Assembly: GCA_023935145.1 (NCBI GenBank)
Contig: CM043702.1
Coordinates: forward strand, 63,493,001 to 63,557,000
Source of the DNA: Bretschneidera sinensis
Lineage: Eukaryota > Streptophyta > Magnoliopsida > Brassicales > Akaniaceae
Direction: 5' to 3'
DNA: 64,000 nucleotides
Shown here: piece by piece, positions 1-11,197 of the stretch
How the letters are laid out: each line of letters begins with the position of its first letter
Numbering within the stretch: the stretch's first letter is position 1
The notes under the pieces: model-generated
The model's database searches: none
What the model was told of the DNA's origin: nothing
What the model saw: the letters and a program-made list of their open reading frames with translations, nothing else
Program-made: the position numbers and the translations under genes

Positions 1-525
1 TTGGTGTTGAAGTAAGGTTATCTAGTGCTTAAAGTAGTTGTGTTTAAATTAAGAGACTGAGTTTTTTTACTTGTTTAATCCTTCCCGTTCTTTCTTGACC
101 TTTAACTTAGCCTAACGTTACAAGCCTATTAAAGACCTAGTGAGCCGATGTAGTGTGATTTTTCTACATTAGTGGAGAGTTATTTGAAAAGTGAGCCTAT
201 GGAGTTTGATTTGTGATTGATGTCACTCAATTTAATATGTTTTTAGAGGCTAAGACTTGTATTCATAAATGTTGTGCATAAAATTATCCGGGTGTTTGGA
301 TTAATAGTTTGTGGTAAGATGGATGTTAATAGTCGATAACAATTTTGAGGTTGATGTTTGGATTGTTTTTGGACTTGGGTGGTATTTAATGATTCTATGT
401 GTTGTGAATTATGTGCGATTTTTGAGACAAAAATTTGAATTACTCTTGGATTAACGCTAACATTGCTTTATTTTGTTTTGATTTCTAATTTAGAATTCAT
501 CTCATATCTTTTTTGCTTGAATTGC
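1..525 (+). other. Probable 3' untranslated region of Athila copy A0
   Basis: Non-coding sequence with no ORF of note, lying directly upstream of a + strand Athila-type LTR. By position it is the internal 3' UTR of the element that owns that LTR. It ends in a T-rich stretch followed by GCTAGTCCC at the LTR boundary. The purine-rich AAGTTTGGGGGTA tract found before other LTRs in this window is missing, so the UTR/LTR boundary looks deleted. The assignment is inference from position: other A-type copies here have lost this region, so no internal comparison is possible. Confidence 0.45.
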
Positions 526-1779
526 TAGTCCCGTCATAAAATGCATCTTAATAGTATTTATTTGTTAGCATTTTAGGGCTGAATTACACATTTATGCCTT
601 AATAGTTCAAAAGTGTCATTCTTGGTATGTTGATTTATTTCGATGCATATTTTGGTTCAAAAGAGATGGAAAAGCTAACATTTCTTAAAGCACAAAGATT
701 CGATGCATATTGTAGTGAATGAATGGTTTCGGAAGGACAAAATGAAGAGAAACCCATTTTTAGGGTTCCATGCTGCGGTGAGGAGAGGTTTGAGCCACAG
801 CCACCAGAACCATTAGCTTCTGAGCTAGAGGCTGGACTCAAGGCTATGCACCGCGGCCTCCAGAACCTCTAAAAAGGCAAGATCTAGGGTGGCGCAGTGG
901 CCTGGACCAGCATGAGCCGCAGCACGAGCACGATCCCCTGTTTCTATTTCACGACTTTATTAGGGCTTTAATGACATTTTTTGACCCGAAAATAACCATT
1001 GAACCTTTTGGGTATTTATAGAACACTTAGGTTTGATTAAAAAGGAGGCTAGAATCAAGAACAAACACATTCTTCTCCATTTTAGGTGATCAAGCCTGAG
1101 CCTAATGTCCAACTAATCTCTAAGCAAGGCAAAAAGATGAGTTCCTAGGTGTAGTTGTTCTTATTTCTATTCTTGATTCATTTGTATGGATTTATTGTTA
1201 AACATTGTTTATGATTTACTCTTTGATTAAATAAGAATGAGATGATTTACTCTTAATCCGGTGATTGCATCTTTCTCCTCCATATAAGTCTAGTCAAGCT
1301 CTTCTTATGTCAAGTTGTTAGATGTGATTAATTTCGGTAGATTTGTCCATTACTGCGGTATTGTTATTGAAATATATTGTCATTTCTTGACAATTTATAA
1401 GATAGGTCATATGTTCTTGAATCGGAATTAAAGAGTAATTTGTAGCAATTACATTAGGATGTTTATGTGCTTTGATTGAATATTTACCGATTACTTGTTT
1501 GGGATGTGAAAGTAGCAATCGAGATAAAACTATTGAGTCAAAATAGGGATAAGGCAACGAACTTAGGAAGGATTCTTGGAACCTTATTATTGCTTTATTG
1601 AATCCTTCGTCATATTTTCACAAATCCCTCATATTGTTTCATTCGTAAAACAAAGATTTACTCATTTGAATTTCATCCTTCTGTGTTAAGGTTTACACTT
1701 TCTCTTGTAGTTCACTTTTCCTCGTGGGATCGACACCTCATCTATACACAATAATCCCATGTTAGTTTGAGCGTAATCA
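526..1779 (+). repeat. 3' LTR of Athila-type element A0
   Basis: Aligns along its length with the LTRs at 9675-11039 and 42769-44117. Shared blocks include ATAAAATGCATCTTAA near the start and GGGATCGACACCTCA...GTAATCA at the end. The right end is exact (ATCA at 1779); the first ~10 bases are diverged. A TATA-like TATTTATA lies at 1013-1020. A CpG-rich cluster at about 770-935 (CACCGCGGCCTCC, GAGCCGCAGCACGAGC) precedes it. The LTR abuts the gag of the opposite-strand copy A1, so A0 is most simply read as inserted into A1, with its 5' part beyond the left edge of the window. Confidence 0.8.
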
Positions 1780-3205
1780 GTTGTCCCTTTAGATTAGGTT
1801 GTGGCTGCGAAGGAAAACGACCTTGCTCTTGAATCATCAAGAAACTAGTCAACTTGGTGAGTTGGCTCTTTATCACATTTTGTTGCTCTTTGATCCCTTG
1901 TTTCTCCTCTAGCAACCATTGATTTATCTTGCCTTGCTCTTCCACACTCTTGGCATGTACCTGCAAAAATGACTTAGAAACATCTTCCAGCGGTAAAGAT
2001 TGTTGTGGTGCATTAGATGAAGTTGCTTCCGGTTTCCTTTGGGTACTAGAGTGGGCAGGAGGTTGTATACCGGATCTCCAACTAAAATTAGGGTGATTCT
2101 TTCAACTGGAATTGTAGGTGTTAGAGTAGGGTGTGTATGGTTTCCTAAAGGGTATACCTAAAGCATTACACTCTCTCTTCATCTCAAAATAGGCTGGACA
2201 ATCCTTAGGTACATGATATACCCCATTACACATAAAACAAGGTTAATGGGACTCTACCCTAGCAACCGGTTTAGGGGCTCTAGCATCCTTGGTTTTGAAA
2301 ACTTAAATTTCCTTAGTTAGGACCTCTAAATGAGCTTTAATACTATCCTCTTCCTTAAGTTGATAAATTCCAGCAGTTTAATTTCTCCTAGTACTTTCCA
2401 TGGCATTCGGTCTTGTCCAAGTGTGGGCTTTTTCTGATAGGTCATCTAGAAAATCTATGGCTTGGTCGGGGTCTTTCTGAAGAAAATCTTCATTACACAT
2501 CATTTCTATGAATTGTCTTTCCCTACTTAGAAGTCCATCATAGAAATAGCTAACTACCCGCCAACTCTCATACCCGTGGTGTGGACAAAAATTCAAAAGG
2601 TCTTTGAAACGCTCCCAAACTTGATATAAGGTTTCACTCTCCTTTTGTGCAAAGTTTGAGATTTGTCTCTTGAGGTTATTGGTCTTATGGGTTGGGAAAT
2701 GCTTTTGGAAGAAGGCTTGAGTCATCTCATCCAAACTACCTATAGACCTAGGCCTTAACGAGTACAACCAAACCTTGACCTTTTCCTTAAGTTAAAAGGG
2801 GAAAAACCTAAGTTTGATGGTGTCTACCATATCAGCCCTACTTTGAAAGGTTGCTACTACTTCCTCAAATTCCCTAATATAGGCATAAGGGCTCTCATTC
2901 TCAAACCCATGGAAGGTTGGTAGCAATTGAATCATGCCCGGCTTAAACTCAGGTTGTTGGTCATTAGGGGGGAACATGATACAAGATGGTGTGGCCGTTT
3001 GGCTAGGATGCAAGTAGTCCTTAAGTGTCCTAGCAACATTCTCATTGTGATTGTCAGCCATGTTAACAAAATTCTCTAAATTCTCGTTTGGGTGTGCACT
3101 ATGGTTTGATCTAGGCGAGGTTTCACTAATGGATGTGGAAGCAGAAGCTAACTCTATTTCGGGACTTTTAATGAATCTATCTCGCGCATCTCTCAGTCTA
3201 AGCAT
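1780..3205 (-). pseudogene. gag: gag of Athila copy A1 (degenerate, truncated)
   Basis: Capsid/nucleocapsid polyprotein. The reading frame from ATG at 3205 starts MLRLRDARDRFIK and stays in one frame to 1780, with in-frame stops near 2792 and 2378 and several more beyond. Visible motifs are the capsid block PYAYIREFEEVVATF, LYSLRPRSIGS, CPHHGYESW, and a CCHC zinc knuckle CFMCNGVYHVPKDC (C-x2-C-x4-H-x4-C) that would bind the RNA genome. It is close to the A2 and A3 gag proteins but clearly diverged, so A1 is a separate subfamily copy. The 3' end is lost where A0 inserted. Not functional. Confidence 0.85.
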
Positions 3206-3329
3206 ACACCAAAGGAATTAGAGGGGAAATGAATAAAACAAAAAAAAATAGAAAATCAAAACAAAGAGCAAAGAACAATATTACAATTTTGTCTAAAACT
3301 TGACAATCTTCCTTGTACTTAAGTGCATC

Positions 3330-3347
3330 TCCCCAGCAACGGCGCCA
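3330..3347 (-). other. Primer binding site, Asp-tRNA type (A1)
   Basis: On the minus strand this reads TGGCGCCGTTGCTGGGGA, one mismatch from TGGCGCCGTTGCCGGGGA, the complement of the 3' end of plant tRNA-Asp including CCA. It starts 5 nt inside the LTR end. This primer type is characteristic of Athila elements. Confidence 0.85.
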
Positions 3348-3352
3348 AAATT

Positions 3353-4334
3353 TGATTACGCTCAAACTAACACGTGATTATTGTACATAGCTGAGGTGTC
3401 GATCCCATAAGGAAAAGTCAACTATAAGAGAGTGTAAACCTTAACATGAAACGATGAAATTTAAATGAGTGAATCTTTGTTTTACGAATGAAACTATATG
3501 AGAGAGTCGTGAAAATATAACAAAGGATTCAATAAAGAAATAACAGGGTTCCAGGAATCCTTCCTAAGTTCATTGCCTTATTCTTATCTTGACTCAATTG
3601 TTTTATCTTAATTGCTGGTTTCACATCCCAAACAACCAATTGGTAAACAATGAATCCATACAACTGAATCAAGAATAGAAATAAGAACAACTACACCTAG
3701 GAATTCATCATTTTGCCTTGCTTGGAGATTAGTTGGACATTAGGCTCATGCTTGATCACATAAAATGGAGAAGAATATGGTAGCTCTCTTAAGTGTTCTA
3801 TTAATACCCCAAAAGGTTTAAGGGTATTTTCGAGTCAAAAAATGTCATTAAAGCCCTAATAAAGTTTTGAAACAGAAATAGGGGATCGCGCTCGAACCGT
3901 GGCTCAGCCTTTCCTCACTGGGGTGCCACCCTGGATCCTGGCCTTTTAGAGGCTCTGGAGGCCGAGGTGCACACTGGTCCAAGCCACGGCGCACAGCCTG
4001 ATTCCAGCCTCTAGCTCAGAAGCTAATGGTTCTGGTGGCTGCGGCTCAAACCTTGGCTCGCCGCAGTATGGAACCCTAGAAATGGGTTTCTTTTCATTTT
4101 GTCCTTTCAAAACCATTCCTTCACTATGATATGCTTAGAATCTTCGTGCTTTAAGCAATGTTAGCTTTTCTATCTCTTTTAAACCCAAAATACCTGAAAA
4201 TGCATTGAAATAAATCAATGAACCAATAATGACACTTTAGAATTATTAAGGCATAAATGTGTAATTCAGCTCTAAATCAACCCTAAAATGCTAACAAATA
4301 AATACTATTAAGATGCATTTTATCACTCTTATCA
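3353..4334 (-). repeat. 5' LTR of A1
   Basis: Reverse complement begins TGATAAGAGTGATAAAATGCATC and ends GCGTAATCA, matching the A-type LTR termini. At 982 bp it is about 380 bp shorter than the A2 and A3 LTRs; an internal deletion lies near 3650, where the block holding most of the R/U5 repeats is missing. The CpG-rich cluster (CCACGGCGCAC, GAGGCCGAGGTGC and related) lies at about 3887-4065. Confidence 0.85.
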
Positions 4335-6257
4335 ATGAGCTTCATCTTATGGAAGGTGTTGTAGTATAGAATGTCGATCGAGCTCCCATTGTCGACCAAT
4401 ATCATTTCTATGTTGTAATTCTTGACCTACTGATGACCATGACATCTTCGTGTGGTCTTTGTAGTCCCTCAAGATTTTCGTTGGTGAAAGAGATTACTTG
4501 ATTAGTTCTTTTTTCTAATTGGGCCCGCTACGGAGGCGATTGATCTAATATAAGCCTTCTTAACTTACAACAAATTTTTGATGGCTATCAAGCCTCTAAA
4601 GATGGTTTTGATGGTGTCGACTAGGGTGTTCTGATCTTCCCTGCTACCTTCCCACTGTTTGTCATCTTGTGTGTCTCTTCTTGGACTTCGCTTGGGGCTT
4701 CTCTTAGGACCTCGCCCGGTGCTGTGCTTAGGGCTTTTCTTACGGAGACATTGGGGAATTCAAGCTGGCCTTTCCCTTTTATCCCTTCGGTATGTTAGAG
4801 ACTAGGTACATTCCTTCAAATATCCTTACCGTATAAGTTACTATCTAGTTCTTGAGGGCCTTGGACTCTTCGGTTTCATTCTCATAGTTTTTATGGAAGC
4901 GGACCATCAAGACTTATCTTTATTTTCACCATCATTTCAAATAAAGTCTCGATCTCGAATGTTTATTTAGATGATGGCTCTAAGGGCTTTGAGAGGTGTA
5001 TAGTTGTCGAATATATGAGATGTTTTTCAACTCTGTACCTCGCAAGGCTTCTTTCTCGAGTCATTCTTTGGTTCAAATTGTTCACCCTTCCTTTTCTTGC
5101 TACCCTTTTCTCTTTGCCTTTGGAATGTTTGGTCTTCCTCTACAAGTATATACTCCTTGGCTTGGGCAAAGATTTCATTCATGTCTTTGGCTGGGTGCCT
5201 GATGAGTTTAGAACTAAAATTTCTCGACCTAAGCCCATTTTTGAAGGCAAAAATCTAGATCTTTGGGTCGAGATAAGCTATTTCCCATGTAACTACGTTG
5301 AATCAGGAAATATATTCACGAAGTTTCTCATCTCTCTGCTAAATAATGTTGAAAAGGCTTTCTGATGTCTTCCTCCACCCTTTGTTGTTGAGGAAATGCG
5401 TGACAGAGGCATGACTAAACTCTTTGAAAGAGCTGATGCTTCCAGGCTTAAGGTGGGAATACCATATGCTGATAGCCTTCTCGAGTGTCAGTGAGAAAGC
5501 CCGATATAGGACTACATTTCAGTGGCGGTGTAGAAGCATTGTTGTCTTTTAAAGTTGGAAGTGATCCATCGGATTGGTAGTGCCATCATAGGCTTTGATG
5601 ACTAGCATCCTGCAGTGCTAAGGGAGTGGAGCTTCCAAAATTTCTTAGGTGAATGGAGGGTCTTGGGAATCAGACTCATCTAGAGCATTGGCTCTCCAGT
5701 GTTTGAAGGCCTACCCTATCTTCTTGTCCATAACTTCAAGCTTATTGTCTAGATTAGTGGGATTCTTGGAGACAAAATAGCCTCAAGATTTTGGTATACA
5801 ATTAGTAGGAGAAAACCCCATGATGGACTTACAGTCTAAGGTCCGAGTTTGGTGACTGGGATTTTGGTGCCTCATTGGCCGATAGTTTAGTTATAATGCT
5901 TAAGGCTAAAAGGTAGGAGCTTGTCCCTAGTCGAGCAGCTAAGTCAACCCCCAACTGGGTAACCTCCATGAACTATCCTTGTGTCTCTGGGGCACCTAGG
6001 TTTCCTTGGCCTTAGTAAAATGGGTGATTTGGTTGAGATTGTTAATCCTGTTGTGACAGCTTGCCAAATGGCTTGTTGGGATTCTGTCCTATGGCAGCAT
6101 GTTCAAGCATGGTTGCAAGTTCAGGAGAAGTGTGTAGAACTTGATTCGTTGAGGTTTGAGTGGCGGAGGTATTTGCAACAGTGCGGTAACGACTGTTGTT
6201 CGCTGTAGTGGTGGTTACAATAGCGACGATGCTTTTGGAAGCATTCTTAGGTGGCAC
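4335..6257 (-). pseudogene. gag-pro: gag and protease start of Tat-lineage element F2
   Basis: Minus-strand gag polyprotein of a Tat-type Ty3/gypsy element. Translation from ATG at 6257 gives a low-complexity N-terminus (MPPKNASKSIVAIVTT). The conserved Tat capsid region follows with frameshifts and stops: YDGTTNPMDHFQL, SLTLEKAISIWYSHLKPGSI, SSFKEFS, LREYIS, FAFKNGLRS. The protease begins near 4480 with ILVDNGSSIDILYYNTF, active-site-like DNGSS, and is cut at 4334 by Athila A1. It resembles the protease of element F at 63421-63849 but is a separate copy. Several + strand ORFs that overlap it are shadows. Confidence 0.8.
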
Positions 6258-6775
6258 CTTGTTAGATGAGTTATTTTTCTATTTTTTCACGAACGACATG
6301 ATGGGGTACCTACACACATAAAGACAAAAGAAACCCTAAGGAGTCGCCAGAGGACCGGAGAGGTTGTGCCTCCAGGGGTACTCTCTGATGCCTAAGTCAG
6401 TACATTGAATGCGTAATAAAGTAAGGAACAAGAGAGTTGGAGGATTTAAGAATTAATTGAGTGTGTACCTTTAACAATGAGAGCCCCCTTTATATAGTGT
6501 TTAGAGGTAGAGTTCGACTAGGAAAGTGATTAATCCTGAGTATTATAATAGGATTAGAGTTCCTATAAACTGGAGAATTCTGATAAGACTAGGGTTTTCG
6601 TAGGTTGGAGTATCCTAGTAAGATTAGGATTCTGATGTGAGATTATCGTTTTTCCCTTTGTCACGTGTAGCCATTCGACTAGTTACTCTGTCTTTTATAA
6701 AATTAAGTTTTCGTCCTTTGAAGGTGCCACGTGTATTATGTTACTAGTTAGGGAATTTTGTCCTATATCATCAAT
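6258..6775 (-). repeat. LTR and 5' leader of Tat element F2 (approximate limits)
   Basis: Non-coding sequence upstream of the Tat gag. On the minus strand it has a strong TATA box (TATATAAAG, 6496-6488), followed about 110 bp later by GACTTAGGCATCAGAGAG and CTCTCCGGTCCTCTGGCG, resembling the R/U5 leader typical of Tat elements. The upper limit, near TGATGATATAGGAC at about 6775, is a guess at the LTR start. I could not find a clear primer binding site between LTR and gag, so that junction is probably rearranged. Confidence 0.55.
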
Positions 6776-7482
6776 GTAGAAGACGCAGCGAAAATATCAA
6801 AATTTTCATTGGTTCCTATAAACCCTTATCACCTTATGATTTATTTACTACTTCAAGAACAATCAAGAATAGAAATGTTACATTTGATTTGCTGTGCTCT
6901 TAATTCCCTGAATTTGTTGTGCCTGAATTTACAATATGATTGAATTCTCTAAGATATTTGAATCCAAATTCTTGTGTTTTTGAATCTACGACAATCACAA
7001 AAATATGTGATCTCTAAAGAATGTCCATACTGGGAAAATCTTAAATTATGATTTCTCTCTATAATTTTTCTCTTTGGGAACAGAAGAGTCTAAATTTTTT
7101 GATGAGTCTATAATAATGTTCTAGACAAAATCCACGCATTAATAAACTATTTATAGTGTTAGGGTTAGGAGCAACTAACCATTAATTTTAAACTAAACCC
7201 ATGTAGTTATTTTCGAATTACACATTTTCTCTGTTGTGTGTGACACTTTAAGTTTAAACTAATTTGGTTATAGGCCATAACTTTTATGTAACTGTAATAG
7301 GAATCATTTCTAATAAATTAGAACTCTTTATAATTTATTTTGAATCAAAACTCCTTTTGATTCTCCCTTTTGTAAGAATTAATTAATTGTCCATTAAATT
7401 AAATCTTAGGGCTTCTACAATCATGAGTGACACCTAAAAACATATCACGATTACTTAGATAGTGTGAATTTGGTTGTGAAAT
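6776..7482. other. Unassigned AT-rich non-coding sequence
   Basis: No ORF, LTR terminus or tandem array that I can support. The texture (runs such as TTAATTAATTGTCCATTAAATTAAATC) suggests an old LTR or UTR remnant, possibly copia-like, but no diagnostic motif is visible. It lies between the Tat F2 promoter region and the left LTR of chromovirus D and would be the insertion target of D. Confidence 0.4.
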
Positions 7483-7991
7483 TGTTAGGGTGTAGAATGT
7501 AAGAGTAAATGAAAAGAGAAAGTGTTTCAAGAACATGAAGAACAAATTATGAAAAGAGAAAGAAAAGAAAGAAAGATTGAACTAGGTATTCAATCTTGAA
7601 ATGAAGCAAATTTTCGATCAATTGGAAAGCTCCCAATCATTTCAAATGAAATGCTTATAGAATTAACATTCAGTGATCTCTCTAATGGTTCTACACAAGT
7701 ACTTATACTAGTCATTTTAGTTATGGAAAGTTAGTTACAAGCTACAACTATCATAGCTTCTCTAACTAACTTCTAATTGAATTGTAACAACTCTTAGCTA
7801 ATTTGATGTGAGTGGAGAGTTAATTATAAAGGTCCCTAATCCATGCACTTCTCCTTAGTGTAGGAACCATGCTAGTTCTAGGTTCTAAGCTAGTGTCTCT
7901 AAGCTTATTCCTTTTTGTCACTTGGTCTCCTTTAGCTGTGTCACTATCACTACGATGTAGGTGTACAGTGTTATCCATTTGATCTCTAACA
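7483..7991 (-). repeat. 3' LTR of chromovirus D, with polypurine tract
   Basis: A 509-bp block bounded by TGTTAG...CTAACA inverted termini. Immediately inside it (7992-8005), on the minus strand, is the purine tract CTCAAGGAAAAGGAA, the second-strand priming site. The integrase and chromodomain of D follow to the right on the minus strand, as expected for a 3' LTR. The matching 5' LTR was not found: the gag end of D is cut at 37119 by element B'. Confidence 0.75.
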
Positions 7992-8005
7992 TTCCTTTTC
8001 CTTGA

Positions 8006-9674
8006 GAATCCACCTTGTCCTCAAGGTGGAGAGAAGGATAGGTGATAGAAAGGCCAGTGAGGTTTTCCTAGGATGTGTCATCAGGTAGGAGGCATGTCCA
8101 TTGAACTAGCACTTAGGAAGTGAGTATGCCTTGTAAGTAGATCTGTTTATTGTCCAGTATAGCTTGAGGCTAGATGATGGCTTAGTTGTTTATGCTGTCT
8201 AGGAGTAGAGCATTGATATGGGGATTTGTGGAGGTGTCTATGTAAGACTTGAGTTTTGAGATGTGGAAGATAAGGTGAATACTGATAGCATCTGGCAGCT
8301 AGAACTTATGTGCTACTCGACTAATTTTTTGGATGATCTTAAAGGGCCCAAAGTACCTCTGACTGAGTTTTTTGTGAGCTTTTTAGGAGACAGAAGTTTG
8401 TCTGTAGAGCTGAAGCTTGATCAAACCTAAATCATTAACTTGGAATGACTATTCTTGTCTATACTTGTCTGCCTATGCTTTCATTCTTGCTTGGGCCTAG
8501 AGCAAGTTACTTTTGAGTTGGTAGAGCATTTGAGTTCTATAAAAGAGCTGGTGTTCCACAGCTTCAATGTTAGTGGACTATGGAATGTAGTTAGGAATAG
8601 TAGGAGGAGGCCTACCATAGATTGCTTGGAATAGTGTCATGCTTATAGTAGAGTGATGACTGGTGTTATACCAGAATTCTGCCCAGGGTAAGAAAGTGTG
8701 CCATATCTTGGGGTTGTCATGTACAAATGCCTTGAGGTATTGTTCCAAGCACATGTTGAGAACTTTTGTTTGACTATTAGTTTAAGGATGGTCGGAAGAA
8801 CTCATGTTGAGTCTGATGCCACTGAGGATAAACAAATTCTGCTAGAAATTGCTAAGGATGATGGAATCTCTATAAGAAACTATGAACTTAGGGAAGCTAT
8901 CGAGTTTAATAAAATTTTTGAGGAAGAGCCGGGTTACAGTGGCAATAGTGTGTGAGGCAGACAGTGCCCCAAAGTATGCAGCCTTGTAGAGCTTGTCAAA
9001 GATAATCAAAATAACTGTGCAACATTTTGATAGTGGAAGAATAGTGATACAATCTATGGAAACTTCTTCCCAAATTTGCTATAGAACTGGTATAGGCTAG
9101 AGTAAGCTTTGAGGTTTAATAGTAGGATATTTGGTGAGTTGGCGCACCAAGCAGCTTTTGACAAAGGTGTCCACATCTTTTATCATATGGGGCCAAGAAA
9201 AATTAGTTGCTAACCTGATAAGGGTTCTGAGTGCACCAGAATGCTCCCTATGAGTGTTGAGTGGAATTCATTGATGAGTGCATGTCTTAACTCTAAGGTC
9301 GAGCTAAGTTTTAGTTTTCCCTTGTAATATAGGAGGCCTTCTTTGATGGTATAGTAAGGATACAATTTAGAGCCATCTTTGAGTGCCTTGTATATACTCA
9401 GTAATTCAAGATCAGTTGCATTTTCTTACTGTAGCTGATCATGTAGGATAAATAAGGGACTATACAAGGTTAGTAGCTACCCTGGATGGCTAGTGAGCTG
9501 TCTTCAGAGGGGGTAGAAGTCTCTGGAATTCTTGAGAAGGCATCAGCTGCTTCATTATCTTTACCAGGCCTGTAGACAATGGTGTAGTCAAATCCTAACA
9601 ACTTACTCAAGTAATGATGCTGTTAAGGTGTTTGAATCACCTGATTCATCAGGTTTTTTAAACTTATATGGTAT
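8006..9674 (-). pseudogene. pol: Integrase, chromodomain and RNase H tail of chromovirus D
   Basis: Minus-strand translation, read from 9674 downward with many stops, gives the end of RNase H ([20 protein letters not shown]), then integrase: REHSGALRTL, WEEVSIDCITILP (first catalytic Asp), IVSYRDSIILS (second Asp position now Tyr), SQTKVLN (Glu position now Lys), AEFWYNTSHHSTI, AIYGRPPPTIPNYIP, and the GPF module LSQRYFGPFKI. A chromodomain-like end (AILDNKQI...VLVQWTCLLPDDTS) lies near 8060-8180. This domain marks chromoviruses and targets integration to modified chromatin. The GRPPP motif and short LTR suggest a Reina-like clade (inference). Catalytic residues are lost, so it is dead. Confidence 0.8.
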
Positions 9675-11039
9675 TGATTAGAGTTATAAAATGCATCTTA
9701 ATAGTACTTAATTGTTAGCATTTTAGGATTGATTTAGGTTTGAATTGTACTTTTATACCTTAACAACTCTAAAGTGATATTCTTGGATTGTTGATCTATT
9801 TTGATGCATTTTCAGGTACTTTGAGTTCAAAAGAGATGGAAAACTATCATAGCTTAAAGCACGATGCTTCGATGCACATCAAAGTGAAAGCATGGTTGCG
9901 GAAGGATAAAATGAAGAAAAATCAAGTCTTTAGTGTTCCATACTGCGGCCCGAAAAGTTCATGCCTCGGCCTCCAGAACCATGCCCAGAACCTTGCAAAA
10001 TCCTGAAGAAGACCACCAGTGTGCGCCGCGACCTAGACTAGGCTGACCCGTGGCCTAGCAGGCTGAGCCGCGGCCTGGACCAAGATGGGCCGCGGCCTAC
10101 AGAGTGATGAAGAAAACCACAAAAGACTGAGCTGTGGCCTGAATTATTGTGAGCCGCGACGCGAGCTTGATGTTTTGTTTTCGAGTCACGACTTAATTAG
10201 GGTTTTAATGATAGTTTAAACCCGAAAACACCTTAGACCTTTTGTATTACAAATAGATCACTTAGGGTTTGATAAGAGGTATTCATTAAGGCTGGAAAAC
10301 TCAAGAAGACGGCCACATTCTCCCCCATCAAAGTGTTCAAGAATGAACCCCATGGCCAACTAATCTCCAAGCAAGGCGAAGGGATGAATCCTTAGGTGTA
10401 GTTGTTCTTATTTTCCATTATTGATTCAGTTGTAGTTTGGATTTATTGTCAAAACATTGTTATGATTTACTCTTTGATTTAATTAGAATATTTTCTCTTA
10501 ATCCAGTGATTGTATCTTTCTCCTCGATATAAGTCTAGTCATGCTCTTCTTATATCAAGATTGTTGGATGTGATTGAGTCCGGTAGATTTATCTTTTAGG
10601 TTTGTCCATTACTGTGATATTATCATTAAGATATATTATCGTTTCTTGATAAATCTATAGGATAGATCATATGTGCTTAAATCGAAAGTAAAGAGTAATT
10701 CATATCAATTATATTAGGGTTTACATATACTTTAATTGAATATTTACCGATTGCTTGTTTGGGATGTGAAACTAGTAATTGAGATAAAAACATTTGAATC
10801 AAGATTGGAATAAAGCAATGAACCTAGGGAGGATTCTCGAACCCTTGTTGTTTCTCTATTATATTCTTCAATCTATTTACACAATTTTCTCACATTACTT
10901 CATTATCAAAACACAAGTTTTCTCACTTGATCTTTATCGTTCGTGTTAAGGTTTACACTTTTCTTTGTAGTTCATTTTTCCTCGTGAGAACGACACCTCA
11001 ACTATACACAATAACTGCATATTAGTTTGAGTGTAATCA
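9675..11039 (+). repeat. 5' LTR of A2
   Basis: 1365 bp, TGATTAGAGTTATAAAATGC...GTGTAATCA. A CpG-rich motif cluster spans about 9945-10165 with repeated GAGCCGCGGCCTGGAC-like units, including perfect GCCGCGGC palindromes. The TATA region downstream reads TATTACAAATAG, a one-base decay of the TATAAATAG seen in the 3' LTR (18900-18908). The U5 end carries the shared CGACACCTCAACTATACACAATAA block. Confidence 0.92.
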
Positions 11040-11044
11040 AATTT

Positions 11045-11062
11045 TGGCACCGTTTCCGGGAA
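11045..11062 (+). other. Primer binding site, Asp-tRNA type (A2)
   Basis: TGGCACCGTTTCCGGGAA lies 5 nt after the LTR. It differs at three positions from the Asp-tRNA complement, in keeping with the age of the copy. Confidence 0.8.
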
Positions 11063-11197
11063 AAACGCGCTTAAGTACAAGGAAGATTGTCAACTTTGAG
11101 ACAAGACAGTAATATTGTTCCTTTCTCTAAGTTTTTGATTTTATGATTTTCTTTTATTATTCTATTTTATTTATTTCCCCTTTAACTCATTTGGTGT

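Larger units (their letters stand above)
1780..4334 (-). mobile_element. Athila-type Ty3/gypsy copy A1, 5' half (LTR, PBS, gag)
   Basis: Minus-strand LTR retrotransposon fragment in the order 5' LTR (3353-4334), Asp-tRNA primer binding site (3330-3347) and gag (3205 down to 1780). It is cut at 1780 by the + strand LTR of A0; its pol should continue beyond the left edge. Its outer LTR end at 4334 abuts the protease coding sequence of a Tat element (4335-6257), so A1 inserted into that protease. The 5-bp target duplication cannot be checked because the other end is outside the window. Confidence 0.85.

Noticed and set aside
526..4334. Element with inverted LTRs (A0 + and A1 - around a gag)
   Set aside because: Simpler as A0 nested in the gag of A1, with the rest of both beyond the left edge.
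5015..5365. + strand ORF of 116 codons
   Set aside because: Lies over the minus-strand Tat gag, whose conserved blocks are clear; no known motif in the + frame.
8698..8955. + strand ORF of 85 codons
   Set aside because: Antisense shadow of the chromovirus D integrase.
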